A stretch of DNA of 64,000 bases from Bifidobacterium vansinderenii (GCF_002234915.1 NZ_NEWD01000041.1:21-64020), one strand, 5' to 3'. Positions 26,228-35,604 are shown, counted from the first letter of the stretch. Made by a program: numbers and translations. Notes: generated by a model not told the origin, from the letters alone.

Positions 26228-28477
26228 TCACTCCTCGGGCTTGAGGAACAGGGCGCCCAGCGCCGGCACGGTGAGCTTCCCCGAGTACGGACGGGAGTGG
26301 TATTCCTCCTCTTCGGCCTCGATGTCCGTGTTGGCGATGCCCGAACCGCCATACTCCTCGGCGTCGCTGTTGAGGATCTCGACCCACTTGCCGCCCTTGG
26401 GCAGCGGCACCTGGTAGTCGGACCATGCCGAACCGGAGAAGTTGACGATCACGACGATCGGGTTGCCTTCCTTGTCCAGTCGCATGAAGCTCAGGACGTT
26501 GTGGTCGGCGTCGTCGCTGGTGAGCCACTGGAATCCGGACGGTTCGAAGTCCTGGCTCCAGAACTCGGGGCTCTTCTTGTACAGGGCGTTGAGATCGGCC
26601 ACGAACTTCTGCACTCCCTGATGATCCGGCCAGTTGAGCGCGTCCCAATCAACGGAGGTCTTATAGTTCCACTCGCCGTACTGGGCGATCTCGTTGCCCA
26701 TGAAGGTGAGGTTCTTGCCCGGATGCGCCCACTGGTAGGCGAACAGGGCGCGCACGCCTGCGTACTTCTGCCAGTCGTCGCCCGGCATCTTGCCGAACAG
26801 TGCGCCCTTGCCGTACACGACCTCGTCGTGGCTGATCGGCAGCACATAGTGCTCCGAGTAGGCGTACACCATCGAGAAGGTGATCTCGCCGTGATGCCAC
26901 TTGCGGTTGATCGGCGACTCGTGCAGGTACTCGAGCGTATCGTGCATCCAGCCCATGTTCCACTTGAGACCGAAGCCAAGTCCACCTTCGGAGGTGGGGG
27001 CGGTCACGCCCGGCCACGCGGTGGACTCCTCGGCGATCATCATGGTGCCGGGGTAGCGGCCGTATGCGGTGGCGGTGGCCTCCTTGAGGAACGCGATGGC
27101 CTCGAGGTTCTCGCGGCCGCCGTAGATGTTCGGCCTCCACTGGCCGTTCTCGCGGCTGTAGTCGAGGTAGAGCATCGAGGAAACGGCATCCACACGCAGG
27201 CCATCGACGTGGAATTCGTCGAGCCAGTAGCATGCGTTGGCCACCAGGAAGTCGCGCACCTCGTTGCGGCCGAAGTTGAATACGTAGGTGCCCCAGTCGG
27301 GGTGTTCGCCGCGCAGCGGATCCGGATCCTCGTACAGCGGCGTGCCGTCGAAGCGGGCGAGTGCGAAGTCGTCCTTCGGGAAGTGGGCGGGCACCCAGTC
27401 CATGATCACGCCGATGCCCTCCTGATGGAAGGCGTCGATCAGGGCCTTGAGATCGTCGGTGGTGCCCAGACGGGACTGCGGGGCGTAGTAGCCGGTGACC
27501 TGATAGCCCCACGATCCGGTGAACGGGTGCTCGGCCAGAGGCATGAACTCCACATGGGTGAAGCCCATCTTCTTGACGTAGGGGACCAGCTCGTCGGCGA
27601 GGCTACGGTAGGTCGTACCCTCCTTCCAGCTGCCGGCGTGGACCTCGTAGATGCTGATGGGGCCAGCGTGCGGATCGGTGTTGCGGCGGTGCTCCATCCA
27701 CTCGTCGTCCTGCCATTCGTGCTTGGAGTCCACGACGATGGACGCGGTCTCCGGCGGCACCTGATGCTGGCGCTCCATCGGATCGGCCTTCTGCTTCCAT
27801 TCGCCGTTGGCGTTGAAGATCTCGTACTTGTAGCGTTCGCCGGCGCCGATGCCGGGGATGAAGATCTCCCAGATGCCGGAGGAGCCCAGCTCGCGCATGG
27901 CGAACTGCCTGCCGCCCCAGGAGTTGAAGTCGCCCACCACGCGCACGGCGCGGGCGTTCGGGGCCCACACGGCGAATGCGGTGCCGGAGACGGTGTCGCT
28001 GGAGGAGCCGTCGGGCTCGCCCATGGCGTCGTCGTACGTGTGCACGTGTGCGCCGAGCACCTCCCACAGGCGCTCGTGGCGTCCTTCGCCGAACAGGTAC
28101 ATGTCCATGTCGCCGACGGTGGGCATGTAGCGGTAGGGGTCATCGGCCAGTGAGGAGGAGCCGTCCTCGTATTCGGTGCGTACGCGGTAGTCGGGCACGG
28201 TGTAGCCGTCGTCGGCCTTGGCAGCCGGGACCACGGCCACGAATACGCCGTTCCACTCGTGCCAGGCCTGCCATTCGCCGTCCTGGGTGATGATGGTCAC
28301 GGTCTTGGCGAGGGGCTTGAGCACACGTACGGTGGCGAAGCCTTCGCCGTCCTCCTCGTTGAGGTGCACGCCGAGCACGGTGTGCGGGTTGTAGAAAACG
28401 CCGTTGCTGACTGCATCCAGGGCTGCCTGGTCGACTTTGACAGGCTGCGGGATGCTCTTCTCATTTGAATTTGCCAT
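26228..28477 (-). CDS. glgB: 1,4-alpha-glucan branching enzyme (GH13)
   Basis: 749 residues, the usual length. It makes alpha-1,6 branches in glycogen. An N-terminal CBM48-type region (~residues 20-240; [36 protein letters not shown]) is followed by the GH13 catalytic barrel with [41 protein letters not shown] (catalytic Asp), [14 protein letters not shown] (catalytic Glu) and [17 protein letters not shown], and a C-terminal beta domain. Glycogen synthesis is a known storage route in bifidobacteria. TACACT lies 6 nt before the ATG with no Shine-Dalgarno, suggesting a leaderless transcript. Divergent carD shares the intergenic region. Confidence 0.97.
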   Translation of the reverse strand: MANSNEKSIPQPVKVDQAALDAVSNGVFYNPHTVLGVHLNEEDGEGFATVRVLKPLAKTVTIITQDGEWQAWHEWNGVFVAVVPAAKADDGYTVPDYRVRTEYEDGSSSLADDPYRYMPTVGDMDMYLFGEGRHERLWEVLGAHVHTYDDAMGEPDGSSSDTVSGTAFAVWAPNARAVRVVGDFNSWGGRQFAMRELGSSGIWEIFIPGIGAGERYKYEIFNANGEWKQKADPMERQHQVPPETASIVVDSKHEWQDDEWMEHRRNTDPHAGPISIYEVHAGSWKEGTTYRSLADELVPYVKKMGFTHVEFMPLAEHPFTGSWGYQVTGYYAPQSRLGTTDDLKALIDAFHQEGIGVIMDWVPAHFPKDDFALARFDGTPLYEDPDPLRGEHPDWGTYVFNFGRNEVRDFLVANACYWLDEFHVDGLRVDAVSSMLYLDYSRENGQWRPNIYGGRENLEAIAFLKEATATAYGRYPGTMMIAEESTAWPGVTAPTSEGGLGFGLKWNMGWMHDTLEYLHESPINRKWHHGEITFSMVYAYSEHYVLPISHDEVVYGKGALFGKMPGDDWQKYAGVRALFAYQWAHPGKNLTFMGNEIAQYGEWNYKTSVDWDALNWPDHQGVQKFVADLNALYKKSPEFWSQDFEPSGFQWLTSDDADHNVLSFMRLDKEGNPIVVIVNFSGSAWSDYQVPLPKGGKWVEILNSDAEEYGGSGIANTDIEAEEEEYHSRPYSGKLTVPALGALFLKPEE

Positions 28478-28489
28478 ACCAAAAGTGTA
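28478..28489 (-). promoter_or_regulatory. -10 element for leaderless glgB
   Basis: On the minus strand TACACT (28489-28484) is followed by 6 nt and the ATG at 28477. Confidence 0.4.
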
Positions 28490-28532
28490 CGTAAACCCCC
28501 GCCTAAAATTAAAAAATGACGTGCCGGTGTTT

Positions 28533-28567
28533 GAACGTTCTTATGGCGATTTCGCCGCGATTTCGCG
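28533..28567. promoter_or_regulatory. palindrome cluster in the glgB-carD intergenic region
   Basis: An 8-bp perfect palindrome GAACGTTC (28533-28540) is followed by two abutting near-palindromes, GGCGATTTCGCC (28545-28556) and CGCGATTTCGCG (28556-28567), which share the core CGATTTCGC. They lie 56-90 bp upstream of the glgB start and about 80 bp upstream of the carD -35. They are candidate operators; no protein can be named. Confidence 0.4.
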
Positions 28568-28644
28568 TTATTCTGGGCGACACGCCGTACCGCCCAAATC
28601 TGTCCCGATCCTAGTTTCCGCGTGCGTCGTATCGGAGGAATTCG

Positions 28645-28673
28645 TTGACGTCCATACGATATGCGATTATGAA
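28645..28673 (+). promoter_or_regulatory. carD promoter
   Basis: -35 TTGACG (28645-28650), a 17-nt spacer and -10 TATGAA (28668-28673). This gives a ~30-nt leader with the Shine-Dalgarno TTGGAGGGG before carD. Confidence 0.65.
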
Positions 28674-28707
28674 ATGTCTTCTGTAATCATTTGGAGGGGC
28701 TGTCTTT

Positions 28708-29328
28708 ATGACTTATCAGGTTGGCGATACCGTTGTCTACCCGCGCCACGGCGCCGCGAAGATCGTCGAGATCACCGAGAGGGAGATGAACGGCGTCAAG
28801 CGTACGTATCTCAAGCTTTCCGTGCTGTCCTCCGACGGTCTTGTCATCCAGATTCCCGAGGAGAACGTCAAAAAGGTCGGAGTGAGGGATGTCGTCGACG
28901 GCAAGGCGGTCTCCAAGGTGTTCGAGATCCTGCGCACGCCGATCGTCGAGGAGAAGACCAACTGGTCCCGTCGCTACAAGCTCAACGTCGAGAAGATCGC
29001 CACCGGTGACGTCAACAAGGTCGCCGAGGTCGTGCGCGATCTCGCGCAGCGTGATGACGACGAGCACGGTCTGTCCGCCGGCGAGAAGCGCATGCTCACC
29101 AAGGCCCGCAACATCCTCACCTCCGAGATCTCGCTCAGCGAGAAGCTCAGCGAGGAGGAGACCCAGCGTCTGCTCGATGTGAACCTCGGCTACCGCGATC
29201 CCGAGCCGGGCGATGAGAAGCACCACACCAAGGCCCCCAAGGAGCCTGCCGCCGACACCCTCGCTCGCATCGAGGCGGAGGCCAAGGCCGCCAAGGGCAA
29301 GAAGAAGTCGACCCGCAAGGCCAAGTGA
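28708..29328 (+). CDS. carD: CarD/CdnL-family RNA polymerase-binding regulator
   Basis: 206 residues; the start follows GGAGGGG. The N-terminal RNAP-interaction domain (residues ~1-60) begins YQVGDTVVYPRHGAAKIVEI and carries the LSSDGLVIQIPEENVKKVGV strands. A helical DNA-contacting domain follows (~70-165; WSRRYKLNVEKIATGDVNKVAEVVRDLAQRD, LSAGEKRMLTKARNIL). The C-terminal ~40 residues are a Lys/Ala-rich tail beyond the ~162-residue mycobacterial protein. CarD stabilises the open promoter complex and affects rRNA transcription. The stop overlaps the ispF start, as in other Actinobacteria. Confidence 0.95.
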   Translation: MTYQVGDTVVYPRHGAAKIVEITEREMNGVKRTYLKLSVLSSDGLVIQIPEENVKKVGVRDVVDGKAVSKVFEILRTPIVEEKTNWSRRYKLNVEKIATGDVNKVAEVVRDLAQRDDDEHGLSAGEKRMLTKARNILTSEISLSEKLSEEETQRLLDVNLGYRDPEPGDEKHHTKAPKEPAADTLARIEAEAKAAKGKKKSTRKAK

Positions 29329-29834
29329 TGGCCGATATGACCGCGGTGCGCATCGGACAGGGATTCGACGCGCACCGCTTCGCCGAACAGGGGACGTGCA
29401 AACCACTGTGGCTGGCATGTCTGCGTTGGGCGGACGACGAACGGCGCGGCGTGGAAGGCATCGACGGCGATTCCGACGGCGACGTGGCCTCGCATGCCGT
29501 GGTCGATGCCGTGCTGTCGGCGTGCGGTATGGGGGATATCGGTTCGATGTTCGGCGTCGGCGCTGATTCGATGGGAGCCGGCATGCATGGAGATCGCATG
29601 CTGCAACTCGTGCACGACCGCGTGACGTCGGACGGCTGGCACGTGGTCAACGTATCGGTGTCGATCGTGGGAAACGCCCCGCGCGTCGGCAAGCGCCGTC
29701 AGGAGGCTTGCGAGGCCATGACCCGTGCTCTCGGTGCGCCGGTGACGATTACCGCCACCACCACGGACGGCATGGGATTCACCGGGCGTGGCGAGGGCAT
29801 CGCCGCCATCGCCACCGCGCTGGTCTCCCGGTGA
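29328..29834 (+). CDS. ispF: 2-C-methyl-D-erythritol 2,4-cyclodiphosphate synthase
   Basis: 168 residues from the ATG that overlaps the carD stop (TGATG, 29326-29330); a GTG three bases earlier is also in frame. It catalyses the fifth step of the MEP isoprenoid pathway. The metal-binding GFDAHRF (DxH) is near the N-terminus, with SHAVVDAVLSACGMGDIGSMFG and the C-terminal ITATTTDGMGFTGRGEGIAAIATALV. The N-terminal half has a small insertion (ADDERRGVEGIDGDSDGD) relative to typical ~158-residue enzymes. Coupling of carD and ispF is common in Actinobacteria. Confidence 0.93.
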   Translation: MADMTAVRIGQGFDAHRFAEQGTCKPLWLACLRWADDERRGVEGIDGDSDGDVASHAVVDAVLSACGMGDIGSMFGVGADSMGAGMHGDRMLQLVHDRVTSDGWHVVNVSVSIVGNAPRVGKRRQEACEAMTRALGAPVTITATTTDGMGFTGRGEGIAAIATALVSR

Positions 29835-29841
29835 GGCAGCT

Positions 29842-30672
29842 TTAGCGCTTCCTGCCGCATACTATCTTGGCCACGACCCACATCAGCGTGCTCAGCGTCA
29901 CGATGACGAAGCTGGGCGGCGTGGGGAACATGGCGGACAGCACTAGGCCGCCCCAGATGCTGATCAGGCACAGCACGCACGACACCACGATGGCCGCGAA
30001 CGGAGACCGGGTCACCATCGATGCCGTCGCGGCCGGGGTCACCACCAGCGCGAAGATCAGCAGCGTTCCCACGGCGGGCACGGCCACGGTGATCACCCCG
30101 GCCATGATCGCCATGAACAGCACGTTCATCAGCGAGATCGGCACGCCCTTGGCGCGAGCCACCTGCTCGTCGAGGGAACTGAACAGCAGCGGCCGGTAGA
30201 CCAGCGCCAGCACCGCGAGCAGCACCACGTCAAAGACGGCGAATCCGATGATCTGCCCGTCGGTGATCGTCAGGATCGAGCCGAAGAGGATCGACTGCAT
30301 CTGCTGGGAGGCGCTCGAGGACAGTCGCGCGAAGAACAGGCCCAGGCCGGTGGCAAACGCCAGCACGGTGCCGGTAGCGATCTCGCGCTCCGACACCTTC
30401 TTGCCCAGCGCGCCGATCACAAGTGCGCCGCCGAGCGCGAAGGCGCCGAGTCCCAGCGAGACCGGAAGCCCCAACAGCACCGCACCGGTGGCACCGGGCA
30501 GGCCGATGTGGGCCAGCGCATGCGCGGCGAAGGTGGAGTGGCGGGTGATGGTGAAGTAGCCCATGATGCCTGCGGCCAGCGCAATGAGCAGCCCCGCCTC
30601 GATGGCGTTCGTCATGAAGGGGGCGGTGAGCACCGACAGCCATTCGGGGTCGAATGCGAATGTGACGTTCAT
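29842..30672 (-). CDS. metal ABC transporter permease (ZnuB/MntB family)
   Basis: 276 residues with 8-9 hydrophobic segments: an N-terminal NAIEAGLLIALAAGIMGYFTITRHSTFAAHALAHIGLPGA and a later RAKGVPISLMNVLFMAIMAGVITVAVPAVGTLLIFALVVTPAATA, both strongly conserved in ABC-3 family permeases for Zn2+, Mn2+ or Fe2+. It overlaps the ATPase gene by ATGA (30669-30672). The matching binding lipoprotein is encoded on the other side of folD (32907-33926). The specific metal is not determined by the permease alone. Confidence 0.9.
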   Translation of the reverse strand: MNVTFAFDPEWLSVLTAPFMTNAIEAGLLIALAAGIMGYFTITRHSTFAAHALAHIGLPGATGAVLLGLPVSLGLGAFALGGALVIGALGKKVSEREIATGTVLAFATGLGLFFARLSSSASQQMQSILFGSILTITDGQIIGFAVFDVVLLAVLALVYRPLLFSSLDEQVARAKGVPISLMNVLFMAIMAGVITVAVPAVGTLLIFALVVTPAATASMVTRSPFAAIVVSCVLCLISIWGGLVLSAMFPTPPSFVIVTLSTLMWVVAKIVCGRKR

Positions 30673-31583
30673 CGGTTGTTCTCCTTCGGCGGAATGTGAT
30701 GGTGATGCTCGTGGAAGCGTGCGGCCTCCGCCGCCGCGTGCGTGTTCTGATCGCGTTCCTTGGGTTCCAGCGTGCGGTCGGGGGTGACGAACATGTCGCC
30801 CTGCGGCGTGGTCACCACCTCGATGCGGGTGCCGTACAGGTGCGTGAGCAGATCGGAGTCGAGCACGGAGCTGATGGGGGAGTAGTGCGGATGCCCGTCG
30901 AGCAGGTAGATCGCGCCCGTGAGGATCGGCAGCAGCATGTTGAGATCATGGGCGACCACCTGGATGGTCATGCCCCATTCGCGGTTCAGCCGTGCCAGCA
31001 GCTCCACCACGGCCCGCTGGCTGGCCATGTCGAGGTTGGCCAGCGGTTCGTCGAGCAACAGCAGTTTGGGGCCGCCGACCAGTGCCTGTGCGATGGCGGC
31101 GCGCTGACGCAGTCCGCCGGACAGCTCGTTGAGTCGGTAGTCGGCCTTGTCGGCCAGTCCGACGAACTCCAGCACCTGCTGGGCGCGTGCCTTCTCCTCC
31201 CTGGTGACGAAGTGAATGCCGAAACGGGTGCCGGTCAGTCCCAGGATCACCGACTGGCGTGCGGTGATGTTGGAGTCCAGTCCGGCGATGTACGACTGCG
31301 GAACATAGCCGATCATGCCGTTGTTCTGCCCCGCCGGGCTTCCCATGACGGTGATGGATCCGGCATACAGCGGCACCAGACCGAGCTCGGCGTCGAGCAG
31401 CGTGGTCTTGCCCGCGCCGTTGGTGCCCACGATGGCGGTCACCGTGCCGGCGGGAATGGCGAGATTGCCGTGCGACCAGATGGTTCTGCCGCCGCGGCGC
31501 ACTTCGGCGTTACGGAGAACGACGGCGTCCGTCGCGGCGTCGTGCTCCGCAACGGTGCCTGGGGAAACGGGCGTTTCTGACAT
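30669..31583 (-). CDS. metal ABC transporter ATP-binding protein (ZnuC/MntA-like)
   Basis: 304 residues. Walker A is IVGTNGAGKTT, then the Q-loop YVPQSYIAG, signature LNELSGGLRQRAAIAQAL, Walker B LLLLDEPLANLD and H-loop VVAHDLNML. The C-terminal ~70 residues extend beyond the normal ABC domain and end in a His-rich stretch (FHEHHHHIPPKE) that may bind metal. It is co-transcribed with the permease. Its promoter region carries a 7-1-7 Fur-family-like site (31620-31634). Confidence 0.92.
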   Translation of the reverse strand: MSETPVSPGTVAEHDAATDAVVLRNAEVRRGGRTIWSHGNLAIPAGTVTAIVGTNGAGKTTLLDAELGLVPLYAGSITVMGSPAGQNNGMIGYVPQSYIAGLDSNITARQSVILGLTGTRFGIHFVTREEKARAQQVLEFVGLADKADYRLNELSGGLRQRAAIAQALVGGPKLLLLDEPLANLDMASQRAVVELLARLNREWGMTIQVVAHDLNMLLPILTGAIYLLDGHPHYSPISSVLDSDLLTHLYGTRIEVVTTPQGDMFVTPDRTLEPKERDQNTHAAAEAARFHEHHHHIPPKENNR

Positions 31584-31619
31584 GATTCATCCCTATGATG
31601 ACGATTCCGATAATGCTAT

Positions 31620-31634
31620 TGAGAATAATAATCA
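31620..31634 (-). promoter_or_regulatory. candidate Fur/Zur-family operator upstream of the metal ABC operon
   Basis: TGAGAAT-A-ATAATCA is an imperfect 7-1-7 inverted repeat with 5 of 7 symmetric pairs, in an AT-rich stretch 37 bp before the ATPase start. The spacing is that of Fur/Zur/Mur boxes. Inferred; a second, different site is before the binding-protein gene. Confidence 0.45.
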
Positions 31635-31724
31635 GTATTTAATGGATTCGTCCAATTCCCGACGTGTCCGCCGACGCCCGCACGAGATCGACCGAGGGAA
31701 CGCGGAAGATCCCGGGAAACGAAC

Positions 31725-31764
31725 AGGGGTGCGGCACCCCGGATGAACGGAGTGCCACGCCCCT
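31725..31764 (-). terminator. terminator-like hairpin after folD
   Basis: Arms AGGGGTGCGGCAC / GTGCCACGCCCCT pair at all but two or three positions, with a 14-nt loop. It lies 30 bp downstream of the folD stop on the minus strand. The T-tract is weak. Confidence 0.4.
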
Positions 31765-31793
31765 GGAAACGCTAATTGTGCGCGAATGCCGCG

Positions 31794-32669
31794 TCAGACC
31801 AGACGCTCGGCGATATCCACCACGTTGCGCAGCAGCATGGCGCGAGTCATCGGCCCCACGCCGCCCGGGTTCGGCGTGTACGCGGCGCACGCCTCACGCG
31901 CCGCGGGATCCACGTCGCCCAGAATCCTCGACTTGCCGGTCTCGGGATCGGTCACACGGCTCACGCCGACGTCGACGAGCACGGCGTCAGGTCGAACGTC
32001 CTCGGGCTTGACGAAGTGTGCATTGCCCATCGCCGCGACGATCACATCGGCCGAACGCATGATCTCGTGGATGTTCCTCGTGCCGGTGTGGCACAGCGTC
32101 ACCGTGGCGTTGATCTCCTTGCGGCTGATCAGCAGGCCGATCGTACGGCCGATGGTGATGCCACGGCCAAGCACCACCACATGCTTGCCGTTGAGATCGA
32201 TGCCGTTCATGGCCAGCAGCTCCACTACGCCGCGAGGGGTGCACGGCAGCGGGGTGACCAGTTCCCCTCGCGGATGCAGCACCAGCTCGCCCAGATTGTA
32301 GGGATGCATGCCGTCCGCGTCCTTCTTCGGGTCGATCAGATCGATCGCCGCGTTCTCGTCGATGCCCTTGGGCAGGGGTAGCTGCACGATGAAGCCGGTG
32401 CACGCCGGATTGGCGTTCAGACGCTCAATGGCCTCGGCGATGTCGTCGAAGCTCGCATCGCCGGGAAGCTCCTCGGCGATGGAGGCGATGCCCACCTCGG
32501 CGCAGTCACGGTGCTTGCCCGCCACATACTTGACGCTGCCGGCGTCATTACCGACCAGCAGCGTGCCCAGGCCGGGCGTGATCCCCTTGGATTTCAGCTG
32601 CTCCACCCGCTGCGCCAGATCAGCCTTGATGGTGGCTGCCGCCTGCTTGCCGTCCAGTCGAAGTGCCAT
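31794..32669 (-). CDS. folD: bifunctional methylenetetrahydrofolate dehydrogenase/cyclohydrolase
   Basis: 291 residues. The ATG at 32669 (MALRLDGK) was chosen over an upstream in-frame start because it matches the family N-terminus and is preceded by AAGGAG. It interconverts 5,10-methylene- and 10-formyl-THF. The substrate site [16 protein letters not shown] contains the YxxxK Lys, with [30 protein letters not shown] and the NAD(P) loop [18 protein letters not shown]. The gene is inserted between the two halves of the metal-transport locus with no functional link. Confidence 0.96.
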   Translation of the reverse strand: MALRLDGKQAAATIKADLAQRVEQLKSKGITPGLGTLLVGNDAGSVKYVAGKHRDCAEVGIASIAEELPGDASFDDIAEAIERLNANPACTGFIVQLPLPKGIDENAAIDLIDPKKDADGMHPYNLGELVLHPRGELVTPLPCTPRGVVELLAMNGIDLNGKHVVVLGRGITIGRTIGLLISRKEINATVTLCHTGTRNIHEIMRSADVIVAAMGNAHFVKPEDVRPDAVLVDVGVSRVTDPETGKSRILGDVDPAAREACAAYTPNPGGVGPMTRAMLLRNVVDIAERLV

Positions 32670-32770
32670 CGATATTCTCTCCTTGCATTCACATTCCGAG
32701 CGTTTCCGCGCGTCCGTCTCTCGAACGCCGATAACGCGTCCTGTCACGATACTCCGCCTCATGGGCTATC

Positions 32771-32785
32771 GTGAAATCATTCCAC
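32771..32785 (+). promoter_or_regulatory. candidate Fur/Zur-family operator upstream of the metal-binding lipoprotein
   Basis: GTGAAAT-C-ATTCCAC is a 7-1-7 inverted repeat with 6 of 7 symmetric pairs. A possible -10 TATGTT lies at about 32800, which would place the site over the -35 region. Confidence 0.45.
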
Positions 32786-32906
32786 AGAACGGAATCGCGT
32801 ATGTTTCGACGGTCGAACAAAACCGACCGAAGCGACTGACGATTCCCCACATGGCGGCATATACGGCGGCATGTGGAAGCCAACGTATGAACGACCGGAG
32901 GAAGTC

Positions 32907-33926
32907 ATGACGTTTTCCGCGAACATAGGCAGGGTGGCCGCCGCGGTGATGGCCTGCGCCATCATGATCTCGACCGGAGGATGTGGATCCTCGCAGTCCG
33001 ACGACGGCACACCGTCGGCCTCGTCGACGTCCGGCACCATCACCGTGGTCGCATCGATCAACCAATGGGGCATGCTCGCCAAGGAAATCGGCGGAGACAA
33101 GGTCAACGTCACCTCGATCCTCGGCACCACCAACGTCGACGCCCACGACTTCGAACCGCAGACCAGCGACATCGCAGCCATCTCCAAGGCGACCGTCCTC
33201 ATCGTCAACGGTGCGGGATACGACGAATGGGCCACCAAATCCACCACGAACGCAACTGTGGTGAACGCCGCCGACACCGTGGGCGCATCCGACGGCGACA
33301 ACCCGCACCTCTGGTTCTCCAGCGACGCGCGAACCGCGGTGGCCAAGGAGATCGCCGAAGCCTACGGCAAGGCCGAGCCATCCGCCAAAACATACTTCTC
33401 CCAGCGTCTCGCCACATGGAAGAAAAGCGAACGCGAACTCGAGACGAACATGGCCGTCTTCTCCAAGAAGCACCCCGACGCCACCTACGCGGCCACCGAA
33501 TCCGTGGCCTACTACCTGATGAGCGACCTCAAGCTCACCGACGTCACCCCGCAGTCCTACGCCCAGGCCATGCTCAACGAAAGCGAGCCAGCCCCCGCCG
33601 ACGTGCAGAAGATGCAGAAGACACTCACCTCGAAAAAGGCCTCCCTCCTGGTCAACAACCCCCAGGAGGAGTCCGACATGACCGCACTGATCACCAAGAC
33701 GGCCGGCGAAGCCGACGTGCCCGTGATCGACGTGACCGAGCAGGTCCCGGACGGCGCCACCGGACTCATCGCGTGGATGAACTCCCTGATCTCGCAATTC
33801 GACAAGGCGCTCGCCGACGATCAATCCGATCAGGATGATCAATCCGATCAGAATGACGCTTCGGATTCGGCGTCCGACGGTTCCTCGGAATCCCCGTCCT
33901 CCGACTCTTCGAATTCCGCGGATTAG
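32907..33926 (+). CDS. metal ABC transporter substrate-binding lipoprotein (TroA/ZnuA superfamily)
   Basis: 339 residues; the ATG follows CGGAGGAAG. A lipoprotein signal is present with cleavage before Cys in ISTGGC (about residue 27). The metal ligands visible are His in DAHDFEPQ, His in GDNPHLWFS and Glu in YAATESVAYYL. The third position is His in typical zinc proteins but Glu in manganese-type proteins such as PsaA, so Mn is a real alternative to Zn. The C-terminus is an acidic Asp/Ser repeat tail (DDQSDQDDQSDQND) that may collect cations. It pairs with the ATPase and permease at 29842-31583. Confidence 0.9.
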   Translation: MTFSANIGRVAAAVMACAIMISTGGCGSSQSDDGTPSASSTSGTITVVASINQWGMLAKEIGGDKVNVTSILGTTNVDAHDFEPQTSDIAAISKATVLIVNGAGYDEWATKSTTNATVVNAADTVGASDGDNPHLWFSSDARTAVAKEIAEAYGKAEPSAKTYFSQRLATWKKSERELETNMAVFSKKHPDATYAATESVAYYLMSDLKLTDVTPQSYAQAMLNESEPAPADVQKMQKTLTSKKASLLVNNPQEESDMTALITKTAGEADVPVIDVTEQVPDGATGLIAWMNSLISQFDKALADDQSDQDDQSDQNDASDSASDGSSESPSSDSSNSAD

Positions 33927-33984
33927 GCGGGGGAGCGGCGCTGCCCGAAGACGTTTTCAGCCGAGCGCGACACGCCCGGATTCC

Positions 33985-34090
33985 TTGACCATGCGTTAGG
34001 CTAGACTATTTCCTTGTGCGTGCCCGCAGGGCATGCGATAACTGAATATCGATTCTTATCCACCCACTATTAGAAAACCAGTACATTTAC
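33985..34090 (+). promoter_or_regulatory. rpsA promoter and structured leader
   Basis: -35 TTGACC (33985-33990), a 16-nt spacer and TATTTC (34007-34012). The leader then has an 8-bp hairpin (34018-34036; GCGTGCCC-GCA-GGGCATGC, with one G-U pair) and an A/T-rich, SD-less stretch before the ATG. S1 autoregulates its own translation in other bacteria; this structure could serve that, by inference. Confidence 0.45.
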
Positions 34091-35572
34091 ATGGCAGAGA
34101 ACAACGCAGAGGTCACCAAGGTCGCCATCAACGACATCGGCACCGAAGAGGACTTCATCAAGGCAGTCGATTCCACCATCAAGAACTTCGATGATGGTGA
34201 TCTGGTCGAAGGCACCGTCGTGAAGATCGATCGCGACGAAGTGCTCCTGGATATCGGCTACAAGACCGAGGGCGTGATCCCCTCCCGTGAGCTTTCCATT
34301 AAGAAGGACGTCGATCCCGACGACGTCGTCGAGGTCGGCGATACCGTCGAGGCCCTTGTCATCACCAAGGAAGACAAGGAAGGCCGTCTGATTCTGTCCA
34401 AGAAGCGTGCCCAGTACGAGCGCGCCTGGGGCGATGTCGAGAAGATCAAGGAAGCCGATGGCGTTGTCGAAGGCACCGTCATCGAAGCCGTCAAGGGCGG
34501 CCTCATCGTGGACATCGGTCTGCGTGGCTTCCTGCCGGCTTCCCTCGTCGAGATGCGCCGCGTGCGCGACCTGGCCCCCTACATCGGCCAGAAGATCCAG
34601 GCCAAGATCCTGGAGCTCGACAAGAACCGCAACAACGTGGTCCTGTCCCGTCGCCAGTACCTCGAGGAGACCCAGTCCGAAGTGCGCGAGACCTTCCTCT
34701 CGCAGCTCAAGAAGGGCCAGATCCGTGAGGGCGTCATCAGCTCCATCGTCAACTTCGGCGCGTTCGTCGATCTCGGTGGTGTTGACGGTCTGATCCACGT
34801 GTCCGAGCTGTCCTGGAAGCACATCGACCACCCGTCCGAGGTCGTCAAGGTCGGCGATAAGGTCACCGTTGAGGTGCTCGACGTCGATCTCGATCGCGAG
34901 CGCATCTCCCTGTCCCTGAAGGCCACCCAGGAGGATCCGTGGCAGCGCTTCGCTCGCACCCACGTCCCCGGCCAGATCGTCAAGGGCAAGGTCACCAAGA
35001 TCGTGCAGTTCGGTGTGTTCATCTCCGTGGATGACGGCATCGAGGGTCTGGTGCACATCTCCGAGCTGGCCAACCGCCACGTGGAGAACCCGGAGACCGT
35101 GGTCAAGCCGGGCGAAGAGGTGTTCGTCAAGGTGATCGACGTCGATCTCGATCGTCGTCGTATCTCCCTGTCCCTCAAGCAGGCCAACGACTCCGTCGAC
35201 ATCTCCTCCGAGGACTTCGATCCGGCGCTGTACGGCATGCCGGCCGAGTACGACGAGCAGGGCAACTACAAGTACCCCGAGGGCTTCGACCCGGAGACCA
35301 ACGAGTGGATCGCTGGCTACGAGAAGCAGCGCGAGGAGTGGGAAGCCCAGTACGCCGCCGCCCACGATCTGTGGGAGCAGCACAAGGAGTTCGTCGCCAA
35401 GGAGCTCGAGAACGCCGAGGCTTCCGCCGCTGCCGATGGTCAGGGCGAGCCGAAGGAAGAGAAGGTCGAGGAGACCTCCAACTACTCTTCCGAGAGCACG
35501 TCCGAGGGCACCCTCGCTTCCGACGACCAGCTGGCCGCCCTGCGCGAGCAGCTGCTCAACGAGAAGAAGTGA
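34091..35572 (+). CDS. rpsA: 30S ribosomal protein S1
   Basis: 493 residues with four S1 OB-fold repeats (about residues 36-105, 122-188, 209-277, 294-363). The third and fourth have the canonical GAFVDLGGVDGLIHVSELSW and GVFISVDDGIEGLVHISELA. This four-domain form is usual in Actinobacteria, compared with six in E. coli. An acidic Glu/Ala-rich C-terminal tail (~110 residues) follows. S1 helps mRNA binding and unwinding on the 30S subunit. No Shine-Dalgarno is visible, and codon use is that of a highly expressed gene. Confidence 0.97.
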   Translation: MAENNAEVTKVAINDIGTEEDFIKAVDSTIKNFDDGDLVEGTVVKIDRDEVLLDIGYKTEGVIPSRELSIKKDVDPDDVVEVGDTVEALVITKEDKEGRLILSKKRAQYERAWGDVEKIKEADGVVEGTVIEAVKGGLIVDIGLRGFLPASLVEMRRVRDLAPYIGQKIQAKILELDKNRNNVVLSRRQYLEETQSEVRETFLSQLKKGQIREGVISSIVNFGAFVDLGGVDGLIHVSELSWKHIDHPSEVVKVGDKVTVEVLDVDLDRERISLSLKATQEDPWQRFARTHVPGQIVKGKVTKIVQFGVFISVDDGIEGLVHISELANRHVENPETVVKPGEEVFVKVIDVDLDRRRISLSLKQANDSVDISSEDFDPALYGMPAEYDEQGNYKYPEGFDPETNEWIAGYEKQREEWEAQYAAAHDLWEQHKEFVAKELENAEASAAADGQGEPKEEKVEETSNYSSESTSEGTLASDDQLAALREQLLNEKK

Positions 35573-35604
35573 ACTCGTTCCGTCGCATAGCTGACTAAAC
35601 GATG

